A stretch of 64,000 bases of DNA from Candidatus Pyrohabitans jungbluthii (GCA_002010065.2 MTMD02000002.1:248001-312000), one strand, 5' to 3'. Shown: positions 33,546 through 43,496, counted from the first letter of the stretch. Notes: generated from the letters alone by a model not told the origin. Translations and numbers: made by a program.

Positions 33546-35603
33546 TTACTCCTTATAGATTACCTTTAGGGGTGAGAAGGGCACACCATTGCCCTGATAG
33601 AACTTCGAGAATATTTCATAGAAGTGCAACCTCAGCGTATGGACAAAGGAGATGAAGGCCTCCATCACTAGGATTACAAGGTTGCCGAGGATGAACACCA
33701 GGGCGATGAGCACACCCTTGCCGGGTATTGCCGAGGCACTCAGGCCATTCATGGCGTTGACCATCATCATAGATAGCGCAGCGTGCACCACACCTATAAT
33801 CGTAATTCTCAGGAAGGAGAGCGTGTTTGTGAGGTACTTCATGGCATTTTCGAAGGTCTCTATAAAGGCGATCATTATCCCCTCTTTCTTTATCAGCCAC
33901 CCCTCAATGAATATGAGCAGTATGGGTACGCCAACGCCGATGGCTATTGCTGGTGGGGTCATCGCATCCTTGAACACCACGTAGCTGCCGCCGAGAAGCG
34001 CCCATATTCCAGGCACGCCGAAGGGGCTTAACAAGCCGTGCTTCAGCTCGCCCCTGATTGCGTGGTTCACTATGTTTATCACCAATCCAAGGATGAGCAG
34101 ACCTATGCCAAGGTATATAGAGAAGTACACCGCCCGCATTATTCTGTCGGGAGCACCGAGAAGCGCACCCTCAAAGAATCTGTCCAGCACAGGTACCTTC
34201 ACCGGCTCTATGCTGAAGCCCAGGTACTTCTCCATGGGCGATAACTCCTCGCCGTGCATGGCCTCTGCCTCAAGGCCAAACATGCTGCCGTACATGAACC
34301 CCACAAGCGTTGCCATTATTCCGCACAGGATTAGCGTTCTTCCCAGCTTCCTACCCTTATCGCTCAGCTTCTTCATCTTAAAGCCCATGAATATGCCGAC
34401 GAGGGTTAGTATCAACCCCTGACCAATATCGCCGAACATGAAGCCGAAGATGAATGGGAAGGTTACTGCGATTATGCTCGTGGGGTCTATCTCGCGGTAG
34501 TGGGGCGTACCATAGGTGGTTGTGAGCGACTCTAAAGGCTGGGTAACCTTGGGGTTAACGATGAGCGTGGGCGGGGTCTCCTCTTCCTCGGGCTCGCTAA
34601 CCTCGACAACGCACGCTCCGCCGGTGGTTTTCTCTATAATATCCACAACCTCATTCACCCGCGAAGCAGGCACCCACCCGGCGAGGTAGTATGTGCTCGC
34701 GGTCTTAAGGAAGTTCAGGTTAGCTTCATCGACGGTCTTGGCTATGGTGAGGAATCTCTTATACCTGAGGAGGTTGCCAATCTCCTTGTTGGCTATCTCG
34801 CGAAGCTGGTTTATTATATCCTTTTCATCCTTCTCAAGCGCTGCGGCGTTCTCCTCAACCTTCCTTTTTGCTTCCTCCAGCGTATAGGGGATGAGCCTCA
34901 GGGGGATGCTAACCTCCTCAAAGCGGTGGATTCGAAGCTGCCTGCTAACATCTGCCTCGTACTTCTTCAGCACTATGAGCACGAGAAGAGCCTGCTTTTT
35001 GGCTATCTCTTTGGTTTCAAGGATGTAGAGGTCGGTTATCTTGCCCACGCTCTCCTCTATGGCGGCTATCTCTTCCTTTGGTATAACGCCGAAAAATATA
35101 GAAGTGTACTTCAACCCGCGCAGGTCCTTGGGGCCGAAACCAAAGACCTCGAGTTTCTCAAGCGTCGCCCTGAAGCTCTGAAGCTCCTCCTTCTCCTTCC
35201 TTACCTCAGCAAGGCGATTGTTAAGGGCAAGCACTCTATCCTCAAGGAAGAACAGCCTCTCCGCAATCTCCTCAAAGGCTTGCTTGACCTCATCTTCACT
35301 GGCAGGGAGCTTCCTGGCTATCTCCTCCAGATCACCCAGGGGCGGAGATTCAACATCCTCCGGAAAAGCCTGCCTCAGAATCTCCAGCAGGTTTTCTATC
35401 TTGGAAATATTCTCAGAGGCCTCTATTCTGATCCACGAGCCTCCCGCAGCCTTGAGTTTAAGCTTCTCCACTAATTCGCTGCCGTCGGAGGCAGAGTTTA
35501 TGAAGTGGATTACACCCTTATCCTTAAGCTCCTTGAGCACGCTGTTCTTGTGCTCTTCTAGGAGCACCGCCTCTACCTTCTTCATTGGCAAGGGCTTAAG
35601 CAT
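33546..35603 (-). CDS. atpI: A-type ATP synthase subunit I (a subunit)
   Basis: This 685-aa protein has a long cytoplasmic N-terminal part with coiled coils (residues of about 1-330) and a C-terminal membrane domain with about eight helices. TFPFIFGFMFGDIGQGLILTLVGIFMG is the family signature. NTLSFLRITIIGVVHAALS holds the essential Arg of the ion channel. The start at 35603 follows GAGGGT. It is the first gene of the visible I-K-C cluster; subunit H is not upstream. Confidence 0.93.
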   Translation of the reverse strand: MLKPLPMKKVEAVLLEEHKNSVLKELKDKGVIHFINSASDGSELVEKLKLKAAGGSWIRIEASENISKIENLLEILRQAFPEDVESPPLGDLEEIARKLPASEDEVKQAFEEIAERLFFLEDRVLALNNRLAEVRKEKEELQSFRATLEKLEVFGFGPKDLRGLKYTSIFFGVIPKEEIAAIEESVGKITDLYILETKEIAKKQALLVLIVLKKYEADVSRQLRIHRFEEVSIPLRLIPYTLEEAKRKVEENAAALEKDEKDIINQLREIANKEIGNLLRYKRFLTIAKTVDEANLNFLKTASTYYLAGWVPASRVNEVVDIIEKTTGGACVVEVSEPEEEETPPTLIVNPKVTQPLESLTTTYGTPHYREIDPTSIIAVTFPFIFGFMFGDIGQGLILTLVGIFMGFKMKKLSDKGRKLGRTLILCGIMATLVGFMYGSMFGLEAEAMHGEELSPMEKYLGFSIEPVKVPVLDRFFEGALLGAPDRIMRAVYFSIYLGIGLLILGLVINIVNHAIRGELKHGLLSPFGVPGIWALLGGSYVVFKDAMTPPAIAIGVGVPILLIFIEGWLIKKEGIMIAFIETFENAMKYLTNTLSFLRITIIGVVHAALSMMMVNAMNGLSASAIPGKGVLIALVFILGNLVILVMEAFISFVHTLRLHFYEIFSKFYQGNGVPFSPLKVIYKE

Positions 35604-35646
35604 ATCGCGACCCTCTGTTCAGTAAACAGGTGGGTTAATATACTGC

Positions 35647-37026
35647 TCAGTTTTTAAATTTTTCTGCCACTCTCAAAAAGTTGTTCACCATGCTCGGGTA
35701 GGAAAGCACGTGAACATGCATATAGTTTGCAAGGGTGTTGTCTTTTATTATACCATCATGGGCGCCGTCCACACCCTTTCCTCTCTCAACTCGGTACGCA
35801 AAGGTTAGCTTCTCAAAGGCTTTAACCTTGGAGTAGTGGAACTCGTGTCCCACCAAGAGATCACCACTCCTGCTTATGGGATTATCGCGAACAGCAAGAT
35901 TCTTCACATAGCCCAAAGCCTGAAACTTAGCCTCCATTTTCGTGGCAATGGGCAGGAAGCCCACCATCTCGTATTCATGATTATCTCTGGTATTTATACT
36001 TTGCCCCAGGTACATGAGCCCGCCACACTCTGCGTAGCAGGGCTTACCGCTGGCACAGAAGTCGTATATGCTTTGCCTTAGCCTGTGGTTGCGTTCAAGC
36101 TGCTCTGCCATTATCTCAGGAAAACCTCCGCCTATGTAGAGGGCATCTAAATCTTTTGGTAGCGCTGAATCGTGAAGCGTGTCTATTGGCACCAGCTTTG
36201 CCCCCTGGGCAGCGAAGGCATCGAGGTTGTCCTGGTAGTAGAAGGTGAAGGCTACATCCCGAGCAACACCCAGAGTAACCTTCGGCTCTCCTGGCTCTGA
36301 AAACAGGGGGTTGAGAGGGACCTCCTCAATCTCGGGCGCATTGCTCGCCACCTCGAGGATGCCGTCTATGTCTATGTGTTCCTCCACTATGCTCGCTAGG
36401 TTGTCGAAGAGTTGCTCGAGTTTATCCTTCTCGTACGCTGGTATTAAGCCGAGGTGACGCTCAGGTATCTCTATGCTCTGGCTTCTCGGCACGGTGCCGA
36501 AGACGCGCATCTTGGCAAGAACTTCAACGGCAGTCTTTGCCTTGTACGCATGCCTGGGGTTGCCCACGCGGTTCAGCACAACACCTGCTATGTCCACGCT
36601 TGGGTCAAATAGTTTGTAGCCAAGAACGAAGGGGGCGGCTGTGCGGGAGATTCGCTCCACATTAGCCACGAGAATTACGGGAGCCTTAATAACCTTGCTA
36701 ACTTCAGCGGTGCTTCCCTTCGCATCGACAGCGTTGTGGCTGTCGTACAGCCCCATCGTGCCTTCGATTACAGCTATATCAGCGCCCTTGGAGTTCCTTA
36801 CGAAGGTCTCTAAGATGTCCTCGTCGCGCATCATGTAGCCGTCTAAGTTCCTGCTCACCCTCCCCGTGGCGAAGAGGTGATAGCTGGGGTCGATGAAGTC
36901 AGGACCAACCTTGAAAGGCTGCACCTTGTAGCCGCGGTTGCGCAGGGCGCGCATTAAGCCGATGGAAATGACGGTTTTGCCAGCTCTGCTGGAGGTGCCT
37001 GAGATGAGAATCCGCGGGATATCCAT
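35647..37026 (-). CDS. cbiA: Cobyrinate a,c-diamide synthase / Ni-sirohydrochlorin a,c-diamide synthase
   Basis: The 459-aa protein has an N-terminal dethiobiotin-synthase-like ATPase (ILISGTSSRAGKTVISIGLMRAL, KVGPDFIDPSYH, VIEGTMGLYD) and a C-terminal class I glutaminase (LDALYIGGGFPEIMAEQLERN, CYAECGGLMYLG with the nucleophile Cys, and a late HVH). It amidates the a and c acetates of a cobyrinate (CbiA, for B12) or of Ni-sirohydrochlorin (CfbB, for F430). The corrinoid protein at 47796 favours CbiA, and no mcr gene is in view. Confidence 0.88.
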   Translation of the reverse strand: MDIPRILISGTSSRAGKTVISIGLMRALRNRGYKVQPFKVGPDFIDPSYHLFATGRVSRNLDGYMMRDEDILETFVRNSKGADIAVIEGTMGLYDSHNAVDAKGSTAEVSKVIKAPVILVANVERISRTAAPFVLGYKLFDPSVDIAGVVLNRVGNPRHAYKAKTAVEVLAKMRVFGTVPRSQSIEIPERHLGLIPAYEKDKLEQLFDNLASIVEEHIDIDGILEVASNAPEIEEVPLNPLFSEPGEPKVTLGVARDVAFTFYYQDNLDAFAAQGAKLVPIDTLHDSALPKDLDALYIGGGFPEIMAEQLERNHRLRQSIYDFCASGKPCYAECGGLMYLGQSINTRDNHEYEMVGFLPIATKMEAKFQALGYVKNLAVRDNPISRSGDLLVGHEFHYSKVKAFEKLTFAYRVERGKGVDGAHDGIIKDNTLANYMHVHVLSYPSMVNNFLRVAEKFKN

Positions 37027-37080
37027 GGCATAACCTCTTGGGCAGAGGCTCGCCTAACGTAGCAAAGCAAAACTGAAGCC

Positions 37081-38889
37081 CTACGCCTCTACCGCGAAAA
37101 TCTCCCTGCCTTCCTCCACATAGCTCAGCAAGGAATCGCCAATTTCGCTGTTCTTCGCCAGCTTAACCTCCCCCTTCCTGCCTATCGTCGCCGTGAACAG
37201 GTAGTCATCACCCGCGTAGAACTTCATCATCCTGCCTGCGTAGCCCTTGCCAAGGATGAGGTGGATGTAGTGCTTGGTCTCCGCCACATCCACTGGCACG
37301 CGCGGCGCAGCGCTACGCTCAGGCTGCGCCTTCTCGGCGAAAGTGCGCACATCTATGGCTAAGCCTAGCTTCTTTTCCAGCGATGCGATGCGCTTGCCCT
37401 TCCTGCCTATGAGCGCTGGCAGGTAGCGTTCATCCACGTACACAGTAGCCCTGCCCTCGCTTACCTCCACATTCACGCCTGCGCTGCTTGGGAGATGGCG
37501 TCTAACCTCCTGGAGAACACGCTCAGAGGCGAGCCTCTCCACAGGCTTGGCCTCGCGCACCTCAGCGACGGGCATTACAATTGTCTCCTCGCCGAAAGTG
37601 TAGATCTCATACTCTGTGGTGTCGCTTTCGAAGTCCTTCACCTCAATCACGGGCCTGGCGAGGTCAGCCTCTACCATGCCGGCAGGCACCTTTACAGAGA
37701 ACACCACCTTGTATACCTTCTCCACCCTGCCGTCCTTGATGAAGATTACAGTGTCCACAATCTGGGGAATCATTCCCAGCTCCACCCTGCCGATGAGGCG
37801 CTGCAGGGCATCTATGGCTTTGGTAGCGTGCACCACACCCACCATGCCCACGCCAGCCAGGCGCATGTCCGCAAATATCCTGAAGTCCCTCGTCTTGCGC
37901 ACTTCGTCATAAATTGTGTAGTCAGGGCGCACCAGTAGCAGTATATCGGCGGTCTTCTCCATGTCTCCCTCCAGGGGGGCGTACTGAGTAATCTCATCGC
38001 TAACCTGCAAATCGCGAGGCGACTCCATGGTTTTGACTATCTTGCCAAGAGAGCGGTAAAACTCGGCTAACGCCTGAGAGAAGGTGCTCTTGCCAGCGCC
38101 CGGCGGTCCGGCGACGAGTATCCCCTCAGCTCTCTCGCGCAGGCGCTGCAGGAGCTTATCGCTCAGCCTGTAGTCCTCAAGCGATACCTGGGCAATCGCT
38201 CGCACAGCGGTAATCTCAAAGCCGTCGCTGAAGGGCGGCTTGGCGATGGCGATGCGAATCTCTCGCAACTGAACAACGCTTGCCCCGCGGCGCTCTATCT
38301 CTATGAATGAATCCGGATCAACCTTCGCATACTCCAGAATCTCCCTCGCCAGCTTTGCCAGCTCCTTCTCCGTTAAAGGCTTCTCACCTATGGGCACGAG
38401 TTTTATATTGCCCGGCCTGCCCTTCTTTGCCATTGGCACTACACGCTCTCGCAGGTGAACCGACATCGTCTCAGCATCGAAATACTTGAGTATACCCAGC
38501 TTACGCTTCACCCGCTTGGCGCGGAGGTACTTCACCTTTATCCCCTTCACGCGAGCCACCATCGCCTGCACGCGGTCGCTGGTAACGAGAACGCCGCCCG
38601 TCTCCTTTGCCACATTCCTTATTATGTCGTCGATGAAGCGCAGCTCGTGCTCCTTTGGGCGCGAGCCATAGAACTCCAGAGTAATAACCCCAGCCTCCGC
38701 CTTTTCGCGAAGATGCGCCAGCTCCTCAAGACCATTGAATCCGCTCTCCTTGCCCTGATTTGCCTGGTGCTCTAGCTCTGCCACCACCGCCTCAGGTACA
38801 ATAATCTTCGCCCCGGCGTAATCCTTATTCTTTATAAGCTGGGTTATCCTTCCATCTATTATAACCGAAGTATCTGGTACAAGAATCAT
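37081..38889 (-). CDS. PIN domain / VirB11-PilT-like ATPase / KH domain protein
   Basis: The 602-aa protein has an N-terminal PIN domain ([39 protein letters not shown]). A secretion-type ATPase follows with Walker [24 protein letters not shown] and [21 protein letters not shown]. The C-terminal KH domain is at [21 protein letters not shown]. This architecture is conserved across archaea. It suggests RNA binding and cleavage powered by an ATPase, but the target is not established. The gene overlaps hisI by 4 bp. Confidence 0.9.
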   Translation of the reverse strand: MILVPDTSVIIDGRITQLIKNKDYAGAKIIVPEAVVAELEHQANQGKESGFNGLEELAHLREKAEAGVITLEFYGSRPKEHELRFIDDIIRNVAKETGGVLVTSDRVQAMVARVKGIKVKYLRAKRVKRKLGILKYFDAETMSVHLRERVVPMAKKGRPGNIKLVPIGEKPLTEKELAKLAREILEYAKVDPDSFIEIERRGASVVQLREIRIAIAKPPFSDGFEITAVRAIAQVSLEDYRLSDKLLQRLRERAEGILVAGPPGAGKSTFSQALAEFYRSLGKIVKTMESPRDLQVSDEITQYAPLEGDMEKTADILLLVRPDYTIYDEVRKTRDFRIFADMRLAGVGMVGVVHATKAIDALQRLIGRVELGMIPQIVDTVIFIKDGRVEKVYKVVFSVKVPAGMVEADLARPVIEVKDFESDTTEYEIYTFGEETIVMPVAEVREAKPVERLASERVLQEVRRHLPSSAGVNVEVSEGRATVYVDERYLPALIGRKGKRIASLEKKLGLAIDVRTFAEKAQPERSAAPRVPVDVAETKHYIHLILGKGYAGRMMKFYAGDDYLFTATIGRKGEVKLAKNSEIGDSLLSYVEEGREIFAVEA

Positions 38890-39287
38890 CTTCTACCTCC
38901 ATAAACCTTCTCGGGGTCAAACATGCGCTCGCCCTGGGTTACCCACTCACCCTCGCGGAGCACGCGGTGGAAGCAGGAGTAGTACCCCTCGTGGCACGCT
39001 GCGCCGCGCTGCTCTACCTTAAATAGCAGAGCATCGCCGTCGCAGTCCAAGCGCACCTCCTTGACAACCTGGAAGTTGCCGGAGGTCTCGCCCTTAACCC
39101 AGAGCTTTCTGCGGGAGGTGCTGTAGTAGGTCATTTTTCGCGTGGCGAGCGTCTTTGCCAGAGCCTCGCGGTTCATAAAGGCTACCATAAGCACCTCTTG
39201 AGTGCGGTAATCCTGAACCACAGCGATGGCAAGCTCTTCTCCAGCGAGCTTAATCCTGAAGTTAACCCTGTCTAACAACTCCTCCAT
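38886..39287 (-). CDS. hisI: Phosphoribosyl-AMP cyclohydrolase
   Basis: The 133-aa enzyme opens the purine ring of PR-AMP in histidine synthesis. It contains [45 protein letters not shown], the metal site [27 protein letters not shown], and all the conserved Cys/Asp ligands. The ATG at 39287 follows GTGGAG and replaces the track start at 39317. There is no HisE domain fused. The gene is separated from other his genes in this window. Confidence 0.95.
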   Translation of the reverse strand: MEELLDRVNFRIKLAGEELAIAVVQDYRTQEVLMVAFMNREALAKTLATRKMTYYSTSRRKLWVKGETSGNFQVVKEVRLDCDGDALLFKVEQRGAACHEGYYSCFHRVLREGEWVTQGERMFDPEKVYGGRR

Positions 39288-39391
39288 ATTAACTCCACTT
39301 AATTTTATTGTCCCCACCCTTTATTACTGTTATTCTTAGATGTGCCCCAGTAGGATTACATGATTTTTACAAAAGTAACTGAAAGTAAACC

Positions 39392-40249
39392 CTACTCCAT
39401 CCCCTCCAGCACAACCTCGGCGATGTCCTTCACCTCAAGCTTAGCCCCGACCTCGGCTACGCCCTTCTTGAGCACACGCTTGCACTGCTGGCATGCGGTG
39501 ACCAGAACGCTGGCGCCTGTCCCCTCGGCTTCTCTCGCCACAGTGTGGGAGATGTCCGAAGTGAGCTCCGGCTCAACAAGCTCCAGGTCGCCACCACCGC
39601 CACAGCACAGCGCAATCTCCCTGACGCGGGGCATCTCCACAAGCTCCGCTTTAAGGGCACGCAACACTTTGCGCGGCGCCTCGTAAATCCTGGAATGCCT
39701 TCCAAGGTCGCAGGGATCGTGATAGGTGAGCTTTACGCTGTAGCCGCGAAGCTTCAATCTCTTAGCCTCTATAAGCTCCTGGATAAACTCCGTGTGATGG
39801 TACAGCTTCGCATTAAGCGAGTAGTGCTCCCTGAAGGTGCGATAGCAGCTCGGGCATGAGAAGACCACCTTGCTTGCGCCGGTCTTTTCAATCTCTTTGG
39901 TGTTGTGCTCTATAAGCTGCGCAGCCTCGCTGTGCATACCAGCGACGATAAGCGGGTAGCCGCAGCACCACTCATTTTCACCCAGAATAGCGAAGTCCAC
40001 GTCGGCCTTCTCCAGCACCTGCACCACCGCAGCTGGTATGTCCTGAATTTGAGGCGAGAAGCTGGACATACACCCAACGAAGTAGATTACCTCCGCCCGC
40101 TTCCTGAACAGCCTTTTTGGAGGAGAGGGCATGAATTCAGCCCACATCGCGCGTTCGCTGTTTGGAAAGTTCGCCACGTTCTTGTTGTTCGCTATTGCCT
40201 CGCGTATAAGCTCGAGGCTCTTCGGGTAGGCAACGCTAGGCTTTGGCAT
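39392..40249 (-). CDS. Half-length HdrD/HdrB-like CCG-domain protein (paralogue of the next gene's C-terminus)
   Basis: The protein is about 285 aa, with two CCG domains: FVGCMSS...EWCCGYP...SCPSCYR, and TYHDPCDLGR...LCCGGGGD...ACQQC. It aligns nearly end to end with the C-terminal 290 residues of the 40292-42331 product, including NNKNVANFPNSERAMW and SFSPQIQDIPAA. It lacks the ferredoxin-type and membrane domains. CCG domains of this kind bind the noncubane clusters of heterodisulfide reductase. Its redox partner is probably the neighbouring fusion protein. Confidence 0.85.
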   Translation of the reverse strand: MPKPSVAYPKSLELIREAIANNKNVANFPNSERAMWAEFMPSPPKRLFRKRAEVIYFVGCMSSFSPQIQDIPAAVVQVLEKADVDFAILGENEWCCGYPLIVAGMHSEAAQLIEHNTKEIEKTGASKVVFSCPSCYRTFREHYSLNAKLYHHTEFIQELIEAKRLKLRGYSVKLTYHDPCDLGRHSRIYEAPRKVLRALKAELVEMPRVREIALCCGGGGDLELVEPELTSDISHTVAREAEGTGASVLVTACQQCKRVLKKGVAEVGAKLEVKDIAEVVLEGME

Positions 40250-40291
40250 TACAAGCACCAGAGTAAGTGAGCAGTTTCACAAGGGCAAAGG

Positions 40292-42331
40292 CTACTCCAT
40301 CGACTCCAGCACCAGCTCGGCGATGTCCTTAACCTCGTAGCGCTTGCCCTCATGCTTTTCAGCGGCTGACTTAATAACACGCTTGCACTGCTGGCACGCT
40401 GTAGCGATGGTGTCTATGCCCACTTCATCAGCCTCGTGGATAATCTGCATTGACACCTTCTCAGTAATCTTCGGGTTGGCTATCTCCACGTCGCCACCGC
40501 CACCGCAGCACAGCGCAAATTCGCGGTTGTTTGGAAATTCTCTGAACTCAACACCCGGTAGCGCATTTATTACCTCTCGGGGCTCATCGAAGACGCGGGA
40601 GTTTCTGCCAAGGTCGCAGGGGTCATGGTAGGCGACGCTGAGGTTGAGGGGCTTCTTCAGCTTTAGTTTGCCTTCCTGAATCAGCCTGGCGATAAATTGC
40701 GAGTGGTGCAGAAGCTCTACGCCCTCTATCTTCGGATACTCATGCGCAAATGTGTGGTAACAGCTTGGGCAGGAGAAGACGACGGTTTTCGCTCCTTTGG
40801 CTTTTATCGCCTCGATGTTGTGCCTGATGTGCTCCTCTACCTCTTCCTTCATGCCCAGGATCATCAACGGGTAGCCGCAGCAGTACTCCTGCTCGCCCAG
40901 GATGGTGAAGTCCACGCCCGCCTTCTCCAGCACCTGCACGAACGCCGCTGGTATATCCTGCACCTGCGGGGAGAAGCTCCCCACGCAGCCCACGAAGTAT
41001 ACCACCTCAGCTTTATCCTTCTGGTAATAATCCTCAGGCGGCTGGGGTATGAAGAAGTCTATCCACATCGCTCTATCGCTGTTGGGGAAGTTTGCCACGT
41101 TCTTCTCATTCACCACCGCTTCGCGAACCATATGGAACTTCTTTGGCAGAAGCCCACGGTGGTAGAGGTTGGCTCTAACGGCGATGCCCAGCTCACGGGT
41201 GTTTATGAACACTGGGCAAGCTTCGGCGCAGCGCGCGCAGAGGAGGCAGTTGTACACCTCGCTTTCAGACATGGCTTTGCCTTCTTTCTTCGCCCACAGC
41301 TTATCTGCGAAGTGCTCTGCCTTAATCTCCTGCTTTACGTGGGAGTTAATCGCGGCATAGCTCAGGTAGGTCTCCAGTTCAGGATCCGCTTTCGTTGCCT
41401 CGTAAACCTGGCAGTTGAAGGTGCATATCTGGCACTTGACGCATGCATCGAGCTGAATGAGCTGGCGGGAGGTGAAGTCTATCTCTGCTGGCTTGCCCTC
41501 AACGCCATGGTAGTCGTAGGGGAAGGCGTTGATAAGCATAACAAAAGGCGAGGTGAAAATATGCCACAGCTTCTTGTTGTAGGGGATACTGGCGAAGAGC
41601 GAAGTCAGAAGAAGCGCGGAGAGGACCCAGAGACCATCGTTAAACCCGCCAAGGAAGGGCAGGGCTTTGCTCAAGCCGTAGGCTATGAACCAGTGACGTG
41701 CGATTTCATCGGGCACATTATAAGCCTGAAGTGCCGCCGCCTCGCCGAGGAATCGGAAGATGAACCATCCGCCGAGGTTAATCACCGCAAGCTTGTCCAC
41801 CAGCGTTGTCTTTATCGGAAAAGCTTTCGCAACGAAGCGGCGGTATATCGCTATGAACTCACCCAGAAGCACCATCCCACCAAAGATTTCGTTAAGCAAT
41901 GCGTAAGTGGCATCTATAGCCTGGAAATTCGCCGGGTTGACCGTCGCAAGATAGTAGTAGTCCACGAAGGGCGCGAAGAAGAAGAGCAGAACCTCAGAAT
42001 AGCCATGAAGCTGCTCCACCCGCGTTGAACCCTTGATGTGATTTACTAAGATTATGCCCACGTAGCCGAAGATTATCAGAACCTTCATCAGCCAGCGCAG
42101 CTTGTCCTGCCTAAAAAGCCTGCGCTGCAGGAAGACCTCCATCACAAGCCGCTCTATTAGCGTAACAATATTCCGGCTGAAGATGTTGCGCACCGCCCAC
42201 TTAACACTTCCAGTGAGGGAATGCCTGCCCTTGAGCCAGAGCGCTATGTTCCACGCCACGCCTATGAGCATTATCGCCGTGCCTATGATGAAGAGCACCA
42301 CGAAGAGGGGTAGTCCACCGAGCATTATCAT
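40292..42331 (-). CDS. HdrE-HdrD fusion: membrane cytochrome b-like domain plus Fe-S/CCG domains
   Basis: The 679-aa protein has an N-terminal membrane region of about 270 residues with five to six helices (GLPLFVVLFIIGTAIMLIGVAWNIALWL, LMKVLIIFGYVGIILVNHIKG). A ferredoxin pair follows (CVKCQICTFNCQ and CLLCARCAEACP). The last part holds two CCG domains (CCGYP...CPSC and CCGGGG...CQQC). It resembles HdrE plus HdrD, or DsrM plus DsrK, in one chain. It could pass electrons between a membrane quinone-like carrier and a disulfide or other acceptor. GGTGGTGG precedes the ATG. Confidence 0.87.
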   Translation of the reverse strand: MIMLGGLPLFVVLFIIGTAIMLIGVAWNIALWLKGRHSLTGSVKWAVRNIFSRNIVTLIERLVMEVFLQRRLFRQDKLRWLMKVLIIFGYVGIILVNHIKGSTRVEQLHGYSEVLLFFFAPFVDYYYLATVNPANFQAIDATYALLNEIFGGMVLLGEFIAIYRRFVAKAFPIKTTLVDKLAVINLGGWFIFRFLGEAAALQAYNVPDEIARHWFIAYGLSKALPFLGGFNDGLWVLSALLLTSLFASIPYNKKLWHIFTSPFVMLINAFPYDYHGVEGKPAEIDFTSRQLIQLDACVKCQICTFNCQVYEATKADPELETYLSYAAINSHVKQEIKAEHFADKLWAKKEGKAMSESEVYNCLLCARCAEACPVFINTRELGIAVRANLYHRGLLPKKFHMVREAVVNEKNVANFPNSDRAMWIDFFIPQPPEDYYQKDKAEVVYFVGCVGSFSPQVQDIPAAFVQVLEKAGVDFTILGEQEYCCGYPLMILGMKEEVEEHIRHNIEAIKAKGAKTVVFSCPSCYHTFAHEYPKIEGVELLHHSQFIARLIQEGKLKLKKPLNLSVAYHDPCDLGRNSRVFDEPREVINALPGVEFREFPNNREFALCCGGGGDVEIANPKITEKVSMQIIHEADEVGIDTIATACQQCKRVIKSAAEKHEGKRYEVKDIAELVLESME

Positions 42332-42483
42332 AGTGCCACCACCTTAAGCTGGGTAATTCTAAGTGATTGTGATAACCTTTATAAAATTTGCTATTATTAA
42401 TTATGATAGATTTTAGTTGAAAGCAGTTAAATTATTTTGACACCTAACCAAAACATATATATCCTTCCTTCGCGGAAAGGTAT

Positions 42484-42840
42484 ATGGGGATTAAAATGCC
42501 AAAGATGAGGTTTCTTGTGATTCAAAAACCAAAGGATGAGGTGGTGGGAACGACCCCGCCAGGGGAGATGATAGAGCACGTGCTGAGGCACATAGAGTAC
42601 TTCCGCGAGCTAAAGGAGAAGGGCATAGTTATTGAAGAGGGAGCCTTCGCAGGTGTCAGGGGAGGCTTTGGAATCTTTGAGGTGGAGAGCCTGGAGGAGC
42701 TGAACAGCATACTCAACCACGCGCCGGCGATGCCGTATATGCACACTGAGATTTATCCCCTCGTGAGCCGCGATACCCGCGTTAAGCAGCTTGAGGAGCA
42801 GCTCCGAAAGCTGAGGCAGAAGCTGGAGGTGTACGCGTAG
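42484..42840 (+). CDS. YCII/Dabb-like small protein
   Basis: The 118-aa protein contains MRFLVIQKPKDEVVGTTPPGEMIEHVLRHIEYFRELKEKG, GAFAGVRGGFGIFEVESLEELNSILNHAPAMPYMHTEIYPLV and a C-terminal helix that may coil (VKQLEEQLRKLRQKLEVY). This pattern fits the ferredoxin-like alpha/beta fold of YCII or muconolactone isomerase-like proteins. The function is unknown. A TATA box (AACATATATATCC, about 42452-42462) lies about 27 bp upstream of the ATG, so the message is probably leaderless. Confidence 0.7.
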   Translation: MGIKMPKMRFLVIQKPKDEVVGTTPPGEMIEHVLRHIEYFRELKEKGIVIEEGAFAGVRGGFGIFEVESLEELNSILNHAPAMPYMHTEIYPLVSRDTRVKQLEEQLRKLRQKLEVYA

Positions 42841-42889
42841 CTTTTCAACTTTTTTCTTGTCACCCACGCCTTTTAAATCAGGTGATATA

Positions 42890-43495
42890 TTGAGGATAAG
42901 GTACTGTGCTTTCTGCGGTAGCAGGCTTAGGGATAACTCCAGATTCTGCCCCTCCTGCGGCGCTGACATGGCGCCCTTCTATGCGCTGGTAGATGCGAGT
43001 AGCTTTGCCGGCGAACTTAAGCGGATGATGAGTGAGATTATAGATGCCAACGCTAAGGCTTTAGAAGAGCTTGCGAGGCAGATGGAGCGCGGCGAAGGCG
43101 GTGTGTTCTTCTCTGTGGAGATGCAGGGGGGGAAGCCACCAATTATCCGCACCGGCAAGCCAGAGGATTTGAAGAAGATACTCAACGAGATCCCTCTGCC
43201 AGATTTTGTGAAGGAGATGTTCAGCTCCGGCGAAAGCTACGAGGCGGAGTTTAAGGAAGCCAGGGTGGAGAGGCGCCAGTACGCGAGGGGTGAGGTTATC
43301 CTGGTGGAGATGCCGGGCATCGCAAGCATAGACGACGTTGAGGTGGTGAAGAAGCAGAGCAACTTGGAAATTGCGGGCAAAGCAGGGAGAGTGGTGTACT
43401 TCGCCCAGGTTCCCCTGGAGGAGAACTCCACCGTCGTAGAGACATCGCTCAGCGACGGCGTGCTCAGGGTTGTGGTGGATAGAAGCAGACCTTGA
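42890..43495 (+). CDS. Zinc-ribbon protein with C-terminal Hsp20/p23-like domain
   Basis: The protein is about 201 aa. An N-terminal double-CxxC zinc ribbon (CAFCGSRLRDNSRFCPSCGADM) is followed by a helical linker (LKRMMSEIIDANAKALEELARQME). The C-terminal domain of about 90 aa resembles an alpha-crystallin fold (GEVILVEMPGIASIDDVEVVKKQSNLEIAG and LSDGVLRVVVDRSRP). It may be a client-binding chaperone cofactor. The TTG at 42890 follows AGGTG; the TTG at 42857 in the track is less likely. It converges on the AT-rich transglutaminase gene. Confidence 0.75.
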   Translation: MRIRYCAFCGSRLRDNSRFCPSCGADMAPFYALVDASSFAGELKRMMSEIIDANAKALEELARQMERGEGGVFFSVEMQGGKPPIIRTGKPEDLKKILNEIPLPDFVKEMFSSGESYEAEFKEARVERRQYARGEVILVEMPGIASIDDVEVVKKQSNLEIAGKAGRVVYFAQVPLEENSTVVETSLSDGVLRVVVDRSRP

Positions 43496-43496
43496 A

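Noticed and set aside
40697-42028. 443-aa plus-strand ORF opposite the HdrE-HdrD gene
   Set aside because: It is an antisense shadow. The minus frame carries clear Fe-S and CCG motifs, and the plus translation shows no family features.
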